A DNA stretch of 64,000 nt from Sulfuritalea sp. (GTDB lineage: Bacteria > Pseudomonadota > Gammaproteobacteria > Burkholderiales > Rhodocyclaceae). Every line of letters begins with the position of its first letter. The first letter of the stretch is position 1. The notes below the pieces were generated by a model that ran no database searches, was not told the DNA's origin, and saw only the letters and a list, made by a program, of their open reading frames with translations. Of this stretch, positions 35,408-44,759 are shown in pieces. The stretch is from NCBI RefSeq assembly GCF_017302275.1, contig NZ_JAFLDR010000012.1, positions 56,165 to 120,164 on the forward strand, in the 5' to 3' direction. The position numbers and the translations under genes were made by a program.

Positions 35408-36285
35408 ACGCCGCTCTTCACAGCACCCAGCGTTCCATTGGTGCGATCCTGATCGATACAGGACGCCTAACGGCAGAGGACGCAGAGCGCGTCCTTCGCT
35501 TTCAAAAGGGAAAGAATCTTCGTTTCGGCGATGCGGCGATCGAGTTAGGAATTCTGACGGAAAGCGATATTCGCTACGCGCTTTCGTATCAGTTCGACTA
35601 CGCTTACTTGCCATCGACGGAAGCCAAGCCAGTCAGCGAAGAGCTAATTGCTGCGTACCAGCCGTTCAGTCACGAGGTGGAGCAGTTGAGGGCGATTCGT
35701 AGCCAATTGATGCTGCGTTGCTTTCTCAAGGAGGCCGGCAACTCTGCTCTTGCAATTGTTGCAGCGGGGCCAGGCGAAGGTTGCAGTTACGTCGCGGCAA
35801 ATCTGGCGATCGTTTTTTCCCAGTTGGGTGAGCGTACGCTTTTGATCGATTCCAACTTGCGTGCACCTCGCCAACACGAACTATTCAAGTTGGAAAACAA
35901 GGTTGGCTTTTCGAGTATTTTGGCCGGACGTGCAACCGTCGAGGAAGCGACAATTCGAATTCCGGTCTTCGTGAACCTGTCCGTACTTCCTGCTGGAGCA
36001 ACGCCGCCGAATCCGCAGGAATTGCTTAACCGTCCTGGTTTTGAAGACCTTCTTGCGCAAGCTCGCGACGCCTACGATATTGTGCTCCTGGACACCTCAG
36101 GAATGAATGTGGGGGCCGACTCCACGGTGGTTGCTGCCCGTGCAGGTTCAGCTTTGCTGGTGGGGCGCATGATCGAGACAAGAGTGAGTGCATTTCGTGA
36201 CATGGCCCAAACTTTGACCCGCATCGGCGTTGCAGTAGTCGGTTCGGTCTTGAACGATCCGCCACTGGTAACAATCACGAAATGA
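35404..36285 (+). CDS. epsG: EpsG-like BY-kinase-family ATPase with a lysine-less P-loop
   Basis: The 293 residues start at GTG 35404, overlapping the epsF stop. An N-terminal domain (10-95) has the helical pattern of EpsG/GspE-N-like modules (IGAILIDTGRLTAEDAERVL, GDAAIELGILTESDIRYALS). The ATPase domain follows. Walker A reads GPGEGCSY (122-129), without the usual Lys and with Cys where EpsG relatives commonly have Arg or Lys. Walker A' is LLIDSNLR (146-153) and Walker B is IVLLDTSG (226-233). No Tyr cluster is seen at the C-terminus (ending NDPPLVTITK), so autokinase activity is doubtful. Role: regulating chain length with EpsF. Confidence 0.88.
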   Translation: MNAALHSTQRSIGAILIDTGRLTAEDAERVLRFQKGKNLRFGDAAIELGILTESDIRYALSYQFDYAYLPSTEAKPVSEELIAAYQPFSHEVEQLRAIRSQLMLRCFLKEAGNSALAIVAAGPGEGCSYVAANLAIVFSQLGERTLLIDSNLRAPRQHELFKLENKVGFSSILAGRATVEEATIRIPVFVNLSVLPAGATPPNPQELLNRPGFEDLLAQARDAYDIVLLDTSGMNVGADSTVVAARAGSALLVGRMIETRVSAFRDMAQTLTRIGVAVVGSVLNDPPLVTITK

Positions 36286-36331
36286 CGTGGTTGTTTGTAC
36301 GATTCTGTACAAGAAAAGGTAGCCGTTAAGC

Positions 36332-37222
36332 ATGGCGCTATCCCTTGCTCCTACTCCAATCCCTAGAATGGCTTGGCTCATAGTCCTTATGGGCTATGCG
36401 GCGATGTATATGCCGACGTACTGGTGGGCTGCAACAGACCTCTGGCAATCAGATGACTACGCGCATGGAGCAATCATACTGCTGGTGGTGATCTGGCTTT
36501 TTTGGGAAGTTCGGGACGCCATGCTCAAGGCAGAGATCAAGCCCTTGGGCATTCTTGGCTGGCCATGCTTTATTGTGGGCGTGTTTCTGTACGTGCTAGG
36601 ACGCTCGCAGAGCATTTCGATTCTGGACTTTGGATCCCAGATTCTGGTCTTGGCTGGCGCCATGTTGATTTTCAAAGGCATGCCAATATTGCGTGCTGCG
36701 TGGTTTCCGCTTTTTTATATTGTTTTCATGATTCCGTTACCCGGAATCCTTGTCGATGCGCTGACCGGACCACTGAAAAACTGGATATCAATAATCGCCG
36801 AACAGGTACTCTATCAAGTCGGTTATCCGATCGCCCGCAATGGCGTTGTGTTAACCATCGGTCAATACCAATTGCTGGTCGCCGACGCTTGTTCTGGCCT
36901 GCATTCCATGTTCAGTCTTTCCGCACTTGGGGTCTTGTTCATGTACATCACTGAACGCAAGAGCTGGCTGCATAACGGAATCATGCTTGCCAGCATCCTT
37001 CCTATTGCGTTTGTCGCGAACATTGTTCGCGTCATGGTATTGATATTGGTGACGTATCACTTGGGAGACGAAGCGGGACAGGGTTTTCTGCATGGCGCGG
37101 CAGGCATTGTTTTGCTGGTCGTCGCATTGTTGTTCCTGTTTTTGCTGGACGCCATTTTGGCCCGGGTGTTCGGCGTATCGCTCCGCCCTGCTCATTCGAG
37201 GCAGTCATCTTCCGGGGCTTGA
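36332..37222 (+). CDS. xrtB: Exosortase B
   Basis: This is a membrane cysteine transpeptidase of 296 residues that removes and re-links PEP-CTERM tails. Eight or so helices are visible. The catalytic triad is complete: Cys187 in DACSGLHSMFSL, Arg233 in ANIVRVMVL and His254 in GFLHGAAG. Length and start (MAWLIVLMGYAAMYMPTYWW) fit XrtB, which lacks the fused EpsI domain of longer exosortases. No separate epsI gene follows. A PEP-CTERM substrate gene is 4.3 kb upstream. It follows epsG by 46 bases. Confidence 0.93.
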   Translation: MALSLAPTPIPRMAWLIVLMGYAAMYMPTYWWAATDLWQSDDYAHGAIILLVVIWLFWEVRDAMLKAEIKPLGILGWPCFIVGVFLYVLGRSQSISILDFGSQILVLAGAMLIFKGMPILRAAWFPLFYIVFMIPLPGILVDALTGPLKNWISIIAEQVLYQVGYPIARNGVVLTIGQYQLLVADACSGLHSMFSLSALGVLFMYITERKSWLHNGIMLASILPIAFVANIVRVMVLILVTYHLGDEAGQGFLHGAAGIVLLVVALLFLFLLDAILARVFGVSLRPAHSRQSSSGA

Positions 37223-37357
37223 CCACTCGATTTCAGTGAGAGTGAATTGCCTCAGCGAAGTGAGGCCAGTATTCCCGTTCGATACCGTTGTCGGTATCGT
37301 CAGGCTCACAGTTTTCGCTGATACGTGTTTACTATGCAACTCATGGTCTGACCAAGA

Positions 37358-38878
37358 ATGCCGGAACATCTCAGAACGCTGATAGTCCTTCTTGTTCTGG
37401 CGTCTGCAGTGTTTGCGTTCGCCAGGGCGCCTGTCAGTTCTTTGGCATTTGCGCCTGCGGATTTTGCTCGACGGCGCAACCTCTGGTTTTGGATAACGCT
37501 TGCGGCTTTCCTGGCCCACAGCTTTTGGGTCTACATGGTGCTCGCGGGGACATTGGTTTTCTTCGCGGTTAAGAAGGAACACAACAAGCTCGCCCTATAT
37601 TTTCTCTTGCTGTTTGCGGTGCCGCCCTATCGGAGCGAGATTTGGGGGATGGGGGTGATGAACTTTTTGTTCGCGATCGACCACCCCCGGCTACTTGCCT
37701 TGATGGTTTTGCTGCCCGTATATCTGTATTTGCGCATGCAGAAAGGCATTGAGCGGTTCGGCACGAATTGGCCCGACAAGCTGCTGGCCGGCTATCTCAT
37801 CCTCCAGTTCAGTCTGATACTGCCGGCCAGCACTCTGACCAATGTGGCTCGCGTGGGCGTGTTTTATCCCTTTATTGATATATTCCTTCCATATTATGTT
37901 GCCAGTCGTTCGCTGCGCGACCTCCGGGATTTCCGAGAAGCCCTGATGGCGTTCGCGATTGCCGCGTTGTTGCTAAGCACCGTTGGGGTATTCGAGTTTG
38001 CCAGGCACTGGCTGATTTATTCGCCACTCAAGGACGCGTTGGATGTTCGATCGAAACTGGTTAGCTATCTTGGACGGGGGGACGACTTGCGTGCCGTCGG
38101 AACTCCTGGGGATGCCATAGTTCTGGGTTACGTGATTGCGGTCGGTATGGCCTTTTTCCTCTACCTGAAAAAATCGGTTCCCGATCCGCGTGTTTGGATG
38201 CTGGGGATGGGCTTGCTGATAGCCGGCTTGGTTTCCCCGCTATCCCGTGGCCCGTGGCTTGGCGCGGCCGTGATCGTGCTCGTCTTCGTGCTGACCGGAC
38301 CCCATCGAGTCCGTGGGTTGACTCGGCTGTCGTTGTTTGGCGTCCTAGCGCTCCCTTTGGCAATGGCGACTCCGGTTGGGGACAAGATTCTCGACTATCT
38401 GCCGTGGGTCGGAACGGCCGAAACAAAAACGGTGGATTACCGTGCCGACCTCCTGGAGCGCGCAGTTTCCGTGATCATGGTCAATCCCTACTTCGGATCG
38501 TTCGACTTTATGGGTGCGTCGGAATTTCAGGATCTGGCGACAGGTAGTGGATTCATTGACATAGTAAATACTTATGTCGGAGTCGCGCTTGCACGCGGGC
38601 TGGTTGGCTTGTTCCTTTTCGTCGGGGTATTCGCCGTCACTATCTACCGCATCATCAAGGCGATGAGACGTGTCACTAACAAGGAGGACGAGCGCTATCT
38701 TCTTGGCCAAGCGCTTTTCTCGGCCCTGGTCGGCATACTCGTCATCATAGGCACCGTCAGCAGTGTGTCGGTTGTTCCAGTGGTCTACTGGTCAGTTGCG
38801 GGATTGGGAGTTGGCTATGCCCGAATGCTGGAAAATGAAACCGCTACTACAATGCATCCGGCCGCCGAGACAACTTGA
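37358..38878 (+). CDS. O-antigen ligase / Wzy-type polymerase family membrane protein
   Basis: The 506 residues contain about 12 transmembrane segments and one large periplasmic loop. The region LIAGLVSPLSRGPWLGAAVI and VLVFVLTG resembles the Wzy_C/O-antigen ligase signature (S-RG-WL). YRADLLERAVSVIMVNPYFG plus GSFDFMG is the typical loop text. These proteins polymerise repeat units or transfer them to an acceptor. In this locus polymerase is more likely. The start at 37358 has no strong ribosome site. It faces the minus-strand GT4 gene across a stem at 38899-38924. Confidence 0.82.
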   Translation: MPEHLRTLIVLLVLASAVFAFARAPVSSLAFAPADFARRRNLWFWITLAAFLAHSFWVYMVLAGTLVFFAVKKEHNKLALYFLLLFAVPPYRSEIWGMGVMNFLFAIDHPRLLALMVLLPVYLYLRMQKGIERFGTNWPDKLLAGYLILQFSLILPASTLTNVARVGVFYPFIDIFLPYYVASRSLRDLRDFREALMAFAIAALLLSTVGVFEFARHWLIYSPLKDALDVRSKLVSYLGRGDDLRAVGTPGDAIVLGYVIAVGMAFFLYLKKSVPDPRVWMLGMGLLIAGLVSPLSRGPWLGAAVIVLVFVLTGPHRVRGLTRLSLFGVLALPLAMATPVGDKILDYLPWVGTAETKTVDYRADLLERAVSVIMVNPYFGSFDFMGASEFQDLATGSGFIDIVNTYVGVALARGLVGLFLFVGVFAVTIYRIIKAMRRVTNKEDERYLLGQALFSALVGILVIIGTVSSVSVVPVVYWSVAGLGVGYARMLENETATTMHPAAETT

Positions 38879-38898
38879 GCGACTACAAGTTGTCATTA

Positions 38899-38924
38899 CG
38901 CTACCCGTCGAATATCGGGTAGCG
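38899..38924. terminator. Stem-loop between converging genes
   Basis: CGCTACCCG (38899-38907), 8-base loop, CGGGTAGCG (38916-38924), a perfect 9-bp stem between the ends of the polymerase gene (plus) and the GT4 gene (minus). No T-tract follows, so it may work only partly or with Rho. Confidence 0.5.
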
Positions 38925-38975
38925 CTCCCGACATCCCCATATATTGGCTTTACGATCAAATTCCGCGAACTCAAT

Positions 38976-40139
38976 TCAGCGTCGTTCTAGAGCACGAAGC
39001 AGTTCGTTCTGAAGAATGCCGGCAGATCGATCCCAGTCGAATCTTTTCGAGATTTCATAGCTTGCCTGGCTCATAGCACGCCACTTTTCGCCGCTCAGGT
39101 TCAGCACCCGACCTACGGCATCGGAAATTGCGCCAGCGTCCCCTATTGGAACGAGAAACCCCGACACGCCGTCATCCACGTAGTCCTCCGGACCGCCGCA
39201 TCGAGTGCTGACGATTGGACAATGGCAGGCAGCCGCTTCGATGCCCGGCATGCCGAAACCTTCGGTGGTCGACGGCACGATCCAGCAATCGGCCTGCTGA
39301 TACAGGCGCGGGATCTCCGCCTGAGAAGGGCGCAAGTGATATTCGAGCCAGATCGGCGGCTCGTGTTCCGGCATAGGCAACTGGGAACCAAAAGCAATAG
39401 CTCGCAACTCGGGAAATTGATCCTTAAGGCGTCTCAATGCGTTGAATGCAGTTGCGGCGCCTTTCAGGGTAGCCACTCCGTAGAGCATTCCGACAGTTGG
39501 GACAACTGCCCGATCGCGGCTCTCCGATTCGAACTGCGACCGATCGACGCCATTGGGTACGAGCACGGCACTGGAATCGCCATACTTTTCGGCCATCAGG
39601 TTCTTTAGCCAGCGTGCGATGACGAACTTGAGACCTGGCATTCGATAGGTCCTCGCCACGCGCGCCGGATCACCGCCGTGAAGCTCGTGGGCGCGAATGA
39701 AGTACGCCTTGATGCCCTTGGAGGTCGGCCATTCTTCGATCCATTCCCGGGTTTCCCACCATGTTGCGATGGTTACATCCGCATCAGGAAGGTGCTCAGG
39801 TTCTATCCGGCGCGCATTCACCGGGATCAAGTTCGCCGTGGAACGTTCGAGGTGATGACTATTATGGTTGCGAGTATCCCATTCGCTCTTTGCGCGTCGC
39901 AGCCAACGGCGCACATGCCACATTTTCGGCCAGGGGCGCGGCAGTGCGACATAGGCGATATTCACGGTGTGCCCAAGGCGAACCATTGCTTCAGCGATCA
40001 ATCGATTGGACTTGATCCCACCGGCAAGACTGGTTCCCGGCAGCACCCAGTTGACGACCAGTTTCCGGGTAGGATTGCAGGCTTCATCTTGAGCGCCGGT
40101 AATGCCAGGGCCAGTGACGGAAATCGAACCGCTATTCAT
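38976..40139 (-). CDS. GT4-family glycosyltransferase
   Basis: The 387 residues start at ATG 40139. The N-terminal part has the Gly-rich nucleotide-sugar acceptor side (LPGTSLAGGIKSNRLIAEAM plus GHTVNIAYVA) and the C-terminal part the GT-B donor site: VPTVGMLYGVATLKGAATAF and SLYQQADCWIVPSTTEGFGM-like text with EGFGMPGIEAAACHCPIVST, the E-x7-E motif of retaining GT4 enzymes. It is cytoplasmic. It is the last gene of a minus-strand trio (flippase, asparagine-synthase-like, GT4). Sugar specificity cannot be told. Confidence 0.85.
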   Translation of the reverse strand: MNSGSISVTGPGITGAQDEACNPTRKLVVNWVLPGTSLAGGIKSNRLIAEAMVRLGHTVNIAYVALPRPWPKMWHVRRWLRRAKSEWDTRNHNSHHLERSTANLIPVNARRIEPEHLPDADVTIATWWETREWIEEWPTSKGIKAYFIRAHELHGGDPARVARTYRMPGLKFVIARWLKNLMAEKYGDSSAVLVPNGVDRSQFESESRDRAVVPTVGMLYGVATLKGAATAFNALRRLKDQFPELRAIAFGSQLPMPEHEPPIWLEYHLRPSQAEIPRLYQQADCWIVPSTTEGFGMPGIEAAACHCPIVSTRCGGPEDYVDDGVSGFLVPIGDAGAISDAVGRVLNLSGEKWRAMSQASYEISKRFDWDRSAGILQNELLRALERR

Positions 40140-40287
40140 GGCGTCGAGTTGTTGATTGGCTAGCCAACAATATATTCGCAGCGCGCATCGGAATACTCTA
40201 GTACTCGGAATCCGAAGAGACCCAACAACGAAGCCGAGGAATTCGCTGCAAACGGTTGGGCGACTCAATTGAAATCGAAATCATGTT

Positions 40288-42123
40288 TCAGGCAGTCGCG
40301 GCCAAGGAGCCCTTGATATGCAAACCGGCCTGTATCAGCGCCATGCTCGCCCGCGGATCGCCGTCAGGTTCAAAGCGAGTAACCATGTCGCGACTTTTTG
40401 CAGACAAGATCGAACGCAGAACGTCATTCGCATTGGAACGGATAATTTCTTCTCGATAGCGCTGCCAATCCGGCGAATGCAGCAGCAACTTTACCGGATC
40501 TGCCCAACTATGCTGGACGTCGTTCCAGGGAGCATCGGACACCGGAAGGCTGCGAAATTCATCAAGCCTGCCAGTGCGACGAAGTTTCTTGAAGAATCTT
40601 CCTTCTTCTCCGTTGTCGGCGCTTGCGGCAACGCCGGTGTTGGCGTTTATCAGCGCATTCAGGGGACCGCACAAACGGTTAAAGGTAAGGTGGGCAACCG
40701 TACCTGAGTAGCGATCCTCTGGAGAAATGCGGGTAGCAACTTCGAGGACACGTCGGAAATAGAACAGTTCGTCGGCGCAGAACAATCGGCTATTGGCTAG
40801 TGCCGACCCAACATCGTGCTGACGGCTGATCGGCCAGAATCCTTGCCATTCTTCGCTACTTTGAGGCCGGATATCTGCGATCTGGATTAGCCGCTTTTGG
40901 CGCCTCGATTCAACTTGATCACGGATATCCGGACAAAGCATATCTCGTGAAGCTGCCCACCGCGTGCTTGTCGGGGGGCGAGTCTGTGCACGGAAAACGG
41001 AGATCATTCGTTCGCGGAGAGACTTCTTTCGCAGTCGCTCGCGCTGTGCCAAAGGCATGAAATGATCCTTGAGAAGGGTATCCGACAGGTAACCTCCGAC
41101 GATTACATCGAAATGTTCAGCCAGATGAGCGTCCGCCACTGCAAATCCATGAGCTTCGCCACGGACCTCAGAGCCAATCAGCGCCATGGTCCGTTCGAGA
41201 ACGTTCCCATAGAAATGCGGGTCACGCCTAACCAGCAGATGACGCACACCCGCAACTCGAGCGACTTGAGTTGCGACTTCGGTTTCACGGTTTTCCCTAG
41301 TGCAATAGGTCAGCGCTGCTTCAAGCCCCTTCGCGCGCATCAGGGCAAGAACGGTGCGTGAATCGCGCCCACCGCTTAACGTAACGGCAATTCTGTGCGT
41401 TCCGCGTGCAATTTCCTCCGCGGCCGAGCGAAGAGCCGATTCCAGTTCATCCGCTATGTCGTCACGGCTTGGCCAGATCGTTGGTTCGCTAGGCTGCCAA
41501 TAGGCATTGCTGGATGCTATCGTGCGTCCGCTCTTGCAGTGCCACTGGTGGACCGATGCCGGGTCGATTTCTGTGGTCCGCTGATAGGTGGTAAAGGGGA
41601 ACGATATCTGGTCGTAGACGAGGAACTCTCCAATGGATACGAGGTCCAGTTCACGGCGATGGCCCACGATTGCGGTAACGAGATCCGCATTGGTCCCGAC
41701 GCAGACGACATCCTTGCTTGCATTCTCTGCCTTGTAAACTGGCTGCGATCCAAGCATGTCGGTTACTACGCGAAAGCCATCGCTCTGGAACATTGCAAGA
41801 GCAAACATTCCGGTAATCGATGCCGGCAATTCCGTGGCGAGATCATGTTCGAGGCTCTGCGCCAGTTCACGACAAAATCCATTCTCGCCGGAGTTCTCGT
41901 GCGAAATCCCGATCATTCTTGGGCGTCCGGTGCACGCGAACAATTTCCCATTTTCTTCAAATGGTTGGTACCCTCTACCGGGTGGTGGCTGTATCACCGC
42001 AGATCCCCAATCAAATCGTCGAATAACGAGCGGACGATTCTTCATGCCAGGCCTGTCTCTAAGCATTTCAGCAACTTGCTCGGGTGTAAGCATTTCACCT
42101 ATTTGAATTATGAAGTCGCTCAT
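40288..42123 (-). CDS. Asparagine-synthase-like protein lacking the N-terminal catalytic Cys
   Basis: This is a 611-residue protein with an asparagine synthase B fold. The PP-loop SGGRDS (250-255) for ATP/AMP binding is intact, followed by EAALTYCTRENRETEVATQV. The N-terminal domain resembles a glutaminase domain (ITGMFALAMFQSDGFRVVTD) but starts MSDFII, so Cys2, needed for glutamine hydrolysis, is absent. It therefore likely uses ammonia or another nucleophile, or adenylates a carboxylate. Related proteins in polysaccharide loci can amidate uronic acids; given the UDP-sugar dehydrogenase in this locus, that is a reasonable but unproven role. It is 18 bases after the flippase gene. Confidence 0.82.
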   Translation of the reverse strand: MSDFIIQIGEMLTPEQVAEMLRDRPGMKNRPLVIRRFDWGSAVIQPPPGRGYQPFEENGKLFACTGRPRMIGISHENSGENGFCRELAQSLEHDLATELPASITGMFALAMFQSDGFRVVTDMLGSQPVYKAENASKDVVCVGTNADLVTAIVGHRRELDLVSIGEFLVYDQISFPFTTYQRTTEIDPASVHQWHCKSGRTIASSNAYWQPSEPTIWPSRDDIADELESALRSAAEEIARGTHRIAVTLSGGRDSRTVLALMRAKGLEAALTYCTRENRETEVATQVARVAGVRHLLVRRDPHFYGNVLERTMALIGSEVRGEAHGFAVADAHLAEHFDVIVGGYLSDTLLKDHFMPLAQRERLRKKSLRERMISVFRAQTRPPTSTRWAASRDMLCPDIRDQVESRRQKRLIQIADIRPQSSEEWQGFWPISRQHDVGSALANSRLFCADELFYFRRVLEVATRISPEDRYSGTVAHLTFNRLCGPLNALINANTGVAASADNGEEGRFFKKLRRTGRLDEFRSLPVSDAPWNDVQHSWADPVKLLLHSPDWQRYREEIIRSNANDVLRSILSAKSRDMVTRFEPDGDPRASMALIQAGLHIKGSLAATA

Positions 42124-42141
42124 GGCTAAAAGGTGCCGTTT

Positions 42142-43608
42142 CTATATGTTGCCGAAGTAAGCATGGCCTCCAAGAATTACCATTCCAGAAAGTAGAAAAG
42201 CACCCAAATCCAGAGCCGGCATCCAAACCTGATAGCGTCGAATGGACCATGCGAGTAGTGGGTAATCCACTATTTTCGAGGCTGCGACGCCGATGATCAT
42301 TCCCGTTACTCCGCCGAGGTATACGCCTGCCGATATGCAAGCAATTAGGACCAGTCCGCGTCCAGCCTGAAGTATCATATGACGTTTGGAATCGCCTACG
42401 GCGAGCAGAATGCTGCTTGCCGGAACGCTGATCACGGCACCGACTGCTCCGGCCGCAAGTATCTGAAGCATCCATCCGGCCTCCGCGTAGCGCGGATCAT
42501 ATAGCAGATCGATCATCCATTGCCCGCCGAGCGAAAGCGCCCACATGGGGGGGACGAAGGCGATAGCCAATCCGAGGCGTGCCTTGAACAGCTTTTTCCG
42601 CAGTAGCGGGTCGCCGCGGTTGAACAAGTCTGCATAGATCGGAAACATCACTTGGGTATTGAGGCGCAGCAAGACTTCAACGGCGATTCTCGACCAGATG
42701 GTTGCGGTGGCGAACAGTCCCAACATGGGTTTGGTCATGAATAGGCCCAGCAGGCTACGGTCACCCCATTGAATCAGGAAAGTTAATGCCGTGCTGAGGA
42801 ATATCCACTTGCCAAAGTTGACTAGTTCGAGGGCCGCGGCATGCTCCCATGCGAAGCGAGGCTTGCGGCCAGGAATAAGGTACTGCGACGTTGTTGCGGC
42901 GACCGCGACTCGTATGACGCCACCGAGAGCCAGTGCCCAGACCGACCGCAGATACCATGCAAGCGCAATCATGCAGAGCAGACCGAATATCTGGCTTGAT
43001 ATTTCCCAGAGCACCAGCGGCTTAAGATTTACATCGCGACGAAGTGAGAGAACGCTAGTCGATGTGAAACCGCCTATCAGAGCCGACATTCCTGCAATCG
43101 GAATCAGTTGCATCAGTATCGGCGCTTCGTAAATGATCGAGATCGGTATCGCGGCGATACATGTGGTGAGCCAGAGCCCAGCGCCACGCATGACTTGAAG
43201 CGTCCAGGCGGTATTCAGAAATTGCGGATCGTTGCCGCGGCGATTCCGAACAACGCCGGCGCCGATACCGAAGTCAGAGAACATCTGGATGCCGGCAAGC
43301 ACCATTTCAACGAGCACCATGATTCCAAAGGCTTCCGGTGCCAACAGACGGGTCAAGACCAGATTTCCCGCCAGGCGGCAGGCTTGGGCTGTTCCAAAGC
43401 CCAGAACAGTCCAGGCGGCACCGTGCAAGGCAAGCTTTTTCAATGGCGCGCGCCCGAGGCCCGTCGCAGTTCCGGGTGCGGACACGGATTCTGAACTCGT
43501 GGGTTGGGACGTCGCGCCGCTACGGTCCTTGCCGGCCCCCTCGGTTCTCGTGACGAAATCTTGATTGGGCTTAGGGGTTTGGTTGTCTGGGGTATCGGGC
43601 GGCAACAT
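42142..43608 (-). CDS. Oligosaccharide flippase (Wzx/polysaccharide transporter family)
   Basis: The 488 residues start at ATG 43608. The first 60 are hydrophilic, rich in Pro, Ser and Thr, longer than usual for Wzx. After that come 12 or more transmembrane segments: LALHGAAWTVLGFGTAQACR plus LTRLLAPEAFGIMVLVEMVL (the family's LTRLLxPxxFG motif), FSDFGIGAGVVRN and the mid-region LQWGDRSLLGLFMTKPMLGL. It moves lipid-linked repeat units across the inner membrane for the Wzy polymerase. It heads the minus-strand trio and is divergent from the SDR gene at 43869. Confidence 0.88.
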   Translation of the reverse strand: MLPPDTPDNQTPKPNQDFVTRTEGAGKDRSGATSQPTSSESVSAPGTATGLGRAPLKKLALHGAAWTVLGFGTAQACRLAGNLVLTRLLAPEAFGIMVLVEMVLAGIQMFSDFGIGAGVVRNRRGNDPQFLNTAWTLQVMRGAGLWLTTCIAAIPISIIYEAPILMQLIPIAGMSALIGGFTSTSVLSLRRDVNLKPLVLWEISSQIFGLLCMIALAWYLRSVWALALGGVIRVAVAATTSQYLIPGRKPRFAWEHAAALELVNFGKWIFLSTALTFLIQWGDRSLLGLFMTKPMLGLFATATIWSRIAVEVLLRLNTQVMFPIYADLFNRGDPLLRKKLFKARLGLAIAFVPPMWALSLGGQWMIDLLYDPRYAEAGWMLQILAAGAVGAVISVPASSILLAVGDSKRHMILQAGRGLVLIACISAGVYLGGVTGMIIGVAASKIVDYPLLAWSIRRYQVWMPALDLGAFLLSGMVILGGHAYFGNI

Positions 43609-43868
43609 TCGTGAATGTGATCCTGGATTGAGCGATCGGGGAGCGGCGACCGGACAGTTCGCAGACAAGGGGAGTCATGCTGGTTGGCGCAAACGGCATT
43701 CGACTCGCTAAGCTTTCACTAACCCAGCTTTCTCCAAAATACCTCAGACTCGGTTGATGATAGCTCATCGAAACAGCGGAATGTCCGATTAAAATTGGCG
43801 CGGTTGGTTGTGTTCTGGGCTGCCGGCATGGCATTGGACTGGTTCCGGACCAGGAAAGGGTTTGCATC

Positions 43869-44714
43869 ATGGCCAAGCGAACCATCGTAATCGGCACGGG
43901 TTTCCTAGGGCGGGCGGTGGTGCATGCGCTTCGCAGATCCGGATCCCGACCCAAGCATACATTTCGGCAACATCGGGTTTTTCCGGATTCAATCAGGTTC
44001 GATTTGCTCAAGCAGACCTTGCCAGAGGTCGTTTCTTTATCGGGCGTCGGAACCTTGATTATCGCGGCCAAGGTGGAGCATATTTGCGATTCTGCAGGTG
44101 TGGTAGCGGCAATGCAGTCGTTGCTTCGGTTCTGTCGCGACATGAGGATTGTCTACTTGTCTTCCGATGCGGTTTTCGATGGTAGAAAGGGGATGTACTT
44201 GGAATCGGATTCGAGAAATCCCATGACATTGTATGGACGTAACAAGAAAGCATGCGAGGACATGCTAATGGCGGAAGCAGGGGATATTTGCATTGTGCGA
44301 CCTAGTTATATCTATGGGTATTCAGGCGGGCAACTGGATCCCAGGTTAGCCTTGGCGCGAAAGGCTCTGCGCGAGGGAACACCCTTTGGCCGGTATGTTG
44401 ATATGTACAAGTCTCCGATCGAGGTAAATCAGCTTGCGCAGGTGATCGTCTGGGCAAGTCGATCGTCGTTCAAAGGAGTGCTGCACGTCGGCGGCGACCG
44501 TATTAGCGTTTTCGATTTTGTGCGGAAGGCTTTGACCGGTATGGGAGAAGATCCAACCCGACTGATTCCGGAGCGCATCCCGTCCAACGCACCGCCCGAA
44601 CTGCTTGCCGATACGTCTTTGGATTGCAGCTTGCTGGCACAGGTTTTCAATGAAAAACCGGTTCGGGTGGAGGATGCCTTCCCGGGTTGCATTCGATCCA
44701 TGAACGACTCATAA
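43869..44714 (+). CDS. RmlD-like sugar nucleotide reductase (SDR)
   Basis: The 281 residues are a short Rossmann-fold enzyme. The NAD(P) motif is IVIGTGFLGRAVV near the start, the catalytic Ser/Thr segment is VYLSSDAVFDGRKGMYLE, and YGRNKKACE gives YxxxK. This SSDxVFDG plus Y(G/S)xxK combination fits dTDP-4-dehydrorhamnose reductase-like proteins. The strong GGAAAGGG ribosome site supports the start. It probably makes a deoxy sugar nucleotide. The other rml genes are not in the window, so the identity of the sugar is unknown. Confidence 0.78.
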   Translation: MAKRTIVIGTGFLGRAVVHALRRSGSRPKHTFRQHRVFPDSIRFDLLKQTLPEVVSLSGVGTLIIAAKVEHICDSAGVVAAMQSLLRFCRDMRIVYLSSDAVFDGRKGMYLESDSRNPMTLYGRNKKACEDMLMAEAGDICIVRPSYIYGYSGGQLDPRLALARKALREGTPFGRYVDMYKSPIEVNQLAQVIVWASRSSFKGVLHVGGDRISVFDFVRKALTGMGEDPTRLIPERIPSNAPPELLADTSLDCSLLAQVFNEKPVRVEDAFPGCIRSMNDS

Positions 44715-44759
44715 CGCCATTTCGGCATTGTCACTTTTTTGAAAGGCAGTTGGAAGGGC

